The position numbers and the translations under genes were made by a program. The notes beneath the pieces are model-generated. The model had not been told where the DNA came from. It made no database searches and saw nothing but the letters and a program-made list of their open reading frames with translations. Below are positions 59,374-64,000 of a stretch of DNA of 64,000 nt, piece after piece. Each line of letters starts with the position of its first letter. The stretch's first letter is position 1. The stretch comes from Trichosphaerium sp. ATCC 40318 (Eukaryota; Discosea; Flabellinia; Trichosidae), in NCBI GenBank assembly GCA_038496445.1, contig JALMLS010000541.1:1-64000 (forward strand). The letters run 5' to 3'.

Positions 59374-60787
59374 TTAGTACCATATCCCATTGGATAGTGA
59401 AAGCGCTAGGATGAATGTCCTGTGCCATGATTGAAAAACTTCTGAAGGGCTGTTCCAGTATATTATAGGTGCATTTGATACAGCAACAAGGTCGCTGTAT
59501 CTTCTTTCTGCATCATGTACAGCTGATTCAGCATTTCTCTTTCTGCTTGGCTCAATTCTTACACCAGAACCGATTGGTTCATGCCATTTCTTCATACACT
59601 TGTGTTTGTATAAATTATAATGACATGATCTACTACCTTAAACGTATATAAGATAAGGGCAGTATAATCTAAAACCTACCAACAGAGCAGTATGCCCAGA
59701 CACTGGCCAAAACAATCTATAAAAAAGTTACATTAGTTTTTTGTTTCTAATGGAATCACATGCATCAGAGTCATTTTTTGAAGAACGAACAGGTGCCACA
59801 CAGTAGTAGGAATACGTTGTAGTCGTACTACCGTCATCGTCGTCATGGCTGTACGTTATAACCTAGGTTTAAAGAAAATAAGTAAGGTAACTGATTTTTT
59901 CGCTTACAAGCTTTTCACCCATGTAATTAGAGTCCACAAACGGTGAGTCTGAGAAGTAAAATACGTCCCAATTTTCGTACGGAGCCTAAATTAGATTTTA
60001 CGAAATATTACAAGCAACGAAACTACGTGATATTAAGTGAACAATCCTAAAAAGTTACTACCATTCTTTTTTTTTTGAGAAAAACCGAAAACCGACCCGA
60101 AAACTTCTGTATGTGACAACATAACGTACATCTTCGACTGTAGCATTTAGAGACATGTTTTTACTGTAGTTTATAATCAAATGATGATAGTATGAGGAGA
60201 ACCCTAATCGCTTTGTTAAACTAAAATGGATGTGAATTGAACTGAGTTATGTGCTAACCTACGCCTATTGCTATTGATATAGCTCCTGCCATGAACATGA
60301 TACCAGTTGATAGTACCCATTTACCAGATATCCACCAACTATTGAATTAGTACAAGCAACAACAATTAACGACAGATTTTTTTCAATCCAAAAAATTGCG
60401 TCCAACTCTCTTTTTGAGTAGGGCGGGCGGTTGCGTACATTACGAAATTGCCTAAAATTATCAAACCTCCTAGCACGCATACAAACGCAATTAGACCCGC
60501 TATGGAGCGTAAGCATAGTTTTTTCACAGTCAACGCGTATGTTACGCACCTGTAGACACTCCACCCAAAAAGAAACCCAAATTGATAGACAACGTTACCA
60601 ATAGGAGCTACGTAATGTCAGAGTGATATAATCTAAGACTAAGCAATGTACAGGGCCCTGGATAATGATAGAAGACTCCTCGTCTCCCATCCAAATCATT
60701 GATACGCTGGAGTACGTATCCTTTAAGAAACCCATCTCTCGCAGGTTTTGTGGTGATTCCTACGCGAAAATAGCCAAACTGGAAAGT
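59374..60787 (-). CDS. Multi-pass membrane protein, first exon unresolved
   Basis: Read from an acceptor near 60787 (FGYFRVGITTKPARDGFLKG, VLQRINDLDGRRGVFYHYPG), the exons give SPIGNVVYQFGFLFGWSVY, then a membrane helix SIAGLIAFVCVLGGLIILGN (about 60510-60450) and another, WISGKWVLSTGIMFMAGAIS (about 60345-60270). A luminal or external part follows, with NYSKNMSLNATVEDV and ENWDVFYFSDSPFVDSNYMG, then VITYSHDDDDGSTTTTYYY. Later pieces are LFWPVSGHTALL and a C-terminal exon from about 59595 (KKWHEPIGSGVRIEPSRKR) to 59374. Family unknown; two to four helices. ATG 60735 lies in another frame that does not splice onward, so the true start is upstream and may overlap the bromodomain gene on the other strand. 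Confidence 0.6.
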
Positions 60788-60804
60788 TGACTTTTTTTAA
60801 TTTC

Positions 60805-63476
60805 ATGAAAAGCTCTAAGCCAAGTTTTACTTTTCAAGTAGTTTTCAGTGGTGGGCCTCTATGGCCAGCAACCGTATACAACTACAAAGAGAAAGGTAAA
60901 AATGATCTAATGAGTGCGTTGGTTGCTCATTTACGCTCAGGTATGGCCATCATTTGTTCCATAAGAATGCAAGTGGCGAAAATCAATGTTTCTTTGAGGG
61001 TTGTGCGTTCCGCACTCGCTGTACGTTTATTTGAATTTATTAAATGTAATAATCACTAGCTGCCTTTCACAAACACCTTGAGGGTCATGAAAAGCGTGGA
61101 GAGAAAGTAGATCACGAACTTGCAATTAAAACTATTGAGCGAAATATATTAAAGCCAGAATCTCGCTCAGTGGCGCGCCAAGTATGTTGTACCTAATATC
61201 TAGCAATTTTAAACTTGGCGGTAAACTTTTGCTTGCTATCTTCGCTGTAACGCACTAAATACGCACGAAGAGCGTTCGACGTTATTTTTAAGCAAAATAT
61301 ACGCCTCTCGAGCAGACTCACAAAATACTCAATATTAACAACAGTAGGGTGCTTCGCGCATTGCTATTCCTATGGAAAGATGTCGTAAAGTGCTTGACGA
61401 ATTGAAAAAAGATAAGTACAGCGCTCCATTCCAGAAAATAGAAGGCAAACCGAGCCTAAAGATGCCAATTGACTTTGAAACCATTGCAGTACGTGTTTCA
61501 TCACTATTAATAGTTGCTCACAGTAAAACATGAAAAAAATTCTTTACACCAATATCACGGGCTTACACAGGCTCTAACTACGCTCAAACTTACTCGTTAA
61601 ATACAAATTTAGTCAGTTTGACACCTGACATTCTCCTGTAGGTCAAACTGATGCGTTCCACTTATTCGACGCATCAAGAGTTTCATTATGACATATTACG
61701 CGTTTTTGCTGCTGCAAGAAAGCTTCCTCAACTGGATGTTCAACATAGCGCTCGAAAACTTCATGAAAAGTTCATTGTATTGTGGGAAGTAGCCATTGTA
61801 CGTGCTTGACTCCCTACTTTGACAGTATGCTTATAATTTCTTTGTAGATTGATTCTAGCTTCAAGGTAAAAGAAGATGGTCTGAAGCGTAAGTTTCCTGG
61901 TGTTTTAGTGCCAATGTGGCAATGTAAAAATATCTTGGAGCGTATGAGAGAACATAAAGAGAGTGGTCCTTTCCGAACTCCTGTTGATCCTGAACGTGAT
62001 AAAGTACCTGATTATTGCCAAGTAATAAAGAATCCTATGGATATGCAAAGCATAGAGACACTCATGGCAAGGGTACGTCGTAAAAAGTGTGATTCGGTTT
62101 CTGATTGGTTTTTTTTTAAAGAGTCAGTTCAAGACATACATCGATTTTGCTAAGAAAATGATGCTCATTTTCAGGAACGCACAAGTGTATAATGGCCTTA
62201 ACAGTACGTTTAGATTTTATTTTTGTATAACCCTCTGTGAAAATAGTGAATTCGTGCTAACTCTTTGTTTTTTTTTTCGAATAGGTCCTATGTATTACAC
62301 AGCAGAGCTTCTTTCGCGAACTTTTGTTGATATGCTTGTTGACGCATTAAGAGTTATGCAAGAAATGGATAAGAAAATGACAACTGGTTTACCTGCTTAT
62401 ACAATCAAGGACAACAAGGCGTATGTTTCTTTTATACTCATCAAAATAATTTTTTTTTCACTCATTTCTGAAGAACATCACGTGATGTTTTGTTGGTTTG
62501 ACTTTTGTTTTTTTAGATATTTTTGGGATCCAGATGCTAAACAGTATTACTATGAGTACTTTGAAGCGTCTAGTCATGTCAATCCTGCCAATCCGAAGCG
62601 AACTCGAAAATCTCAACAAACACCTACCAATGCACGACGAAAATCAGCAAACTATCATCCTCCAGTTCAAGAAGTATTAACAGAACGCCGTGCAAAGAAG
62701 GTATGTAACTACACCCTCTATTAATATTTATATTAACTATTTAAAAAGCAAGCACTTGGTTTCCTCAGTCAGGTAGAGACTCCAGCTGAAGGTAAATATT
62801 TCGGTTAAACGCAGCTTTGTTTTTCCGCTAACACGAACCATAGCCAATAACAAAGAACAAGAGTACATTGAACCAGATGATAGTGATCATTTATTCCTAA
62901 GTAAACCAGAACAAGATTACCGACCAGAACAGCACTATATCCAACCAGGTGTAAGACCTGCAGTACGTTTAAATACCATATTTTTTTTTGGTCACAAAAA
63001 ACCCCAAAACATTAACAACATTGACTCTGCCTAACTTTATAAAAGAATTTGCCCTTTCCACCAAAACCTGCATACCAGCCAACATATGCTCCTATGCAAA
63101 CCATGCCAGCACATCAAGGGTATCGTCAACCGAGCCTACCACAACCAACAGCTAGGCCTACAATACAAACGTTAAGTGCTACTCAACATAGTGTTACATA
63201 TAATACAACAGGGTTAAAGCCTATGCCTCAAGGCATGTCTCTAAAGGTCAATGCATCAAGTCATTTGGCTACTCCGCCTACTTCTGGAGTAACATCAGTA
63301 CGTCTTTTTAGTGAATTGAAGATTAGCGCTTTTTTTTCTTTTCTGTTGCTTTGTATTGTTGATGTACTGACGGTTGGGTTTTTTAGGCTATGGTTCAACA
63401 AGGACAGACAAAGGTTGTGCTTAAAGTTAGTAATAGCGAACCTACTGATGACATGGAGATTGATATTGTAAATTAA
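60805..63476 (+). CDS. Tandem bromodomain protein
   Basis: ATG 60805; N-terminus KSSKPSFTFQVVFSGGPLWP. First bromodomain-like block at about 61365-61760 (ERCRKVLDELKKDKYSAPF, MPIDFETIAVKLMRSTYSTH, FHYDILRVFAAARKL), with no Asn at the acetyl-lysine position. The second, at about 61915-62330, is typical: CKNILERMREHKESGPFRTP, DYCQVIKNPMDMQSIETLMA, FKTYIDFAKKMMLIFRNAQV, YNG with the conserved Asn, then MYYTAELLSRTF. Further exons give FWDPDAKQYYYEYFEA, a basic region (KRTRKSQQTPTNARRKS) and a Pro/Gln-rich C-terminus (63045-63300), ending DDMEIDIVN at 63476, with AATAAA just after. Predicted nuclear chromatin reader, possibly part of a remodelling or acetyltransferase complex. Confidence 0.88.
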
Positions 63477-64000
63477 AATAAAAGCAAAAAAAAATATGAA
63501 AGCATATATGCAATCTATTTATCACTTCGATAACACACGTGCACAAAACGTATCCTACCATTAAGAAGAATATAACAAAGCAATTCAAAAATGTAAGGCA
63601 AAACATTCAACTGATACTAGATCACCAATACTTCCGTTAGTACGTGATACGATGTTTATTGATTTAAGATCGAAATCCAAAAATGTGCTGTAAAAGTTGG
63701 TAAGTACCGGTTTTAAGTCTTGTAAAATTTATGTATGACATACAACCCTAGTAATAGTTACAAAATAAATCACATGATAGCCCGTATACATAATGATGTA
63801 AAAACTAAAGTGCTTCCAACACCATGCATCCATGAAAAAGGCTTTGGAAAAAGAGTGAATGAAATGAGCAGTGTAAACACTTTTCGAAGTGCACCAGAAC
63901 CAACAGCTGCTGCAACACCAAACTTTTTAATTATACCAAGATAAAAGTGTATCCCAATATAAGATAATATTGATTCAAATACAATAGCAAATGCAGTGTA
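63477..64000 (+). other. 3' flank; possible small gene 63735-63944
   Basis: After the bromodomain gene. An open frame of 69 codons from ATG 63735 (MTYNPSNSYKINHMIARIHN; ends PEPTAAATPNFLIIPR at 63944) has no similarity I recognise and may continue beyond the window through splicing. CACGTG at 63537-63542. Low support. Confidence 0.25.

Noticed and set aside
60640-60735. ATG 60735 as the start of the membrane protein
   Set aside because: Its frame does not splice in phase to the next exon; the overlapping frame GITTKPARDGF does.
1-64000. CRISPR array, operon, or bacterial contamination
   Set aside because: No spaced direct repeats of that kind; introns in almost every gene and typical eukaryotic families throughout.

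Overview
This window is nuclear DNA of a compact, intron-rich eukaryotic microbe. Genes lie close together on both strands. Introns are mostly about 50-70 nt, with GT donors (often GTACGT or GTACxT) and T-rich acceptors ending in TAG or CAG. The sequence looks A+T-rich. Gene content points to a free-living, possibly phagotrophic or plant/alga-associated protist: a C2-FH3-FH1-FH2 formin like those of amoebae, a BIG/Sec7 ARF-GEF, a UFM1 protease, a TRF-type telomere protein, a GH28 pectinase and an arylsulfatase. I could not name the lineage. There is no sign of bacterial or organelle DNA. CDS spans below are genomic and include introns unless a gene is called single-exon.

Layout. 0-5.4 kb: formin (minus, 3' end outside the window). 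5.8-7.1 kb: a frameshifted F-box/LRR gene and a small gene. 7.4-9.8 kb: secreted sulfatase. 10.6-18.0 kb: a ubiquitin-like/F-box gene broken by a complete Ty3/gypsy retrotransposon (10839-16343) and by an internal deletion; its unbroken paralogue is at 25.4-27.4 kb. 18.4-19.4 kb: F-box gene with a beta-rich C-terminus. 19.8 kb: LRR remnant. 20.5-22.8 kb: probable single gene joining a lipoyl-like domain, a TPM domain, a membrane segment and a RING. 22.9-24.9 kb: GH28. 27.6-29.3 kb: TRF-like Myb protein. 30.0-31.0 kb: UFM1-specific protease. 31.3-34.5 kb: Sel1-repeat pseudokinase. 35.1-37.6 kb: F-box/LRR. 37.8-40.1 kb: type I membrane protein. 40.6-48.4 kb: BIG-type Sec7 ARF-GEF with a tRNA-Gln gene inside an intron. 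49.1-51.5 kb: mucin-like membrane protein. 51.7-56.1 kb: two more F-box/LRR genes and decayed mucin-like fragments. 57.1-58.2 kb: unknown protein. 59.4-60.8 kb: multi-pass membrane protein. 60.8-63.5 kb: tandem bromodomain protein.

Theme. Seven F-box genes (five that look whole), a headless LRR remnant, a RING gene and a UFM1 protease make the window unusually rich in ubiquitin-type functions. Four loci share one nearly uniform LRR unit (ALAGVHTINL...VTDEGIK). This looks like an expanding family of SCF substrate adaptors that is also shedding pseudogenes. A second window-wide signal is the strong excess of the palindrome CACGTG, mostly outside coding sequence.
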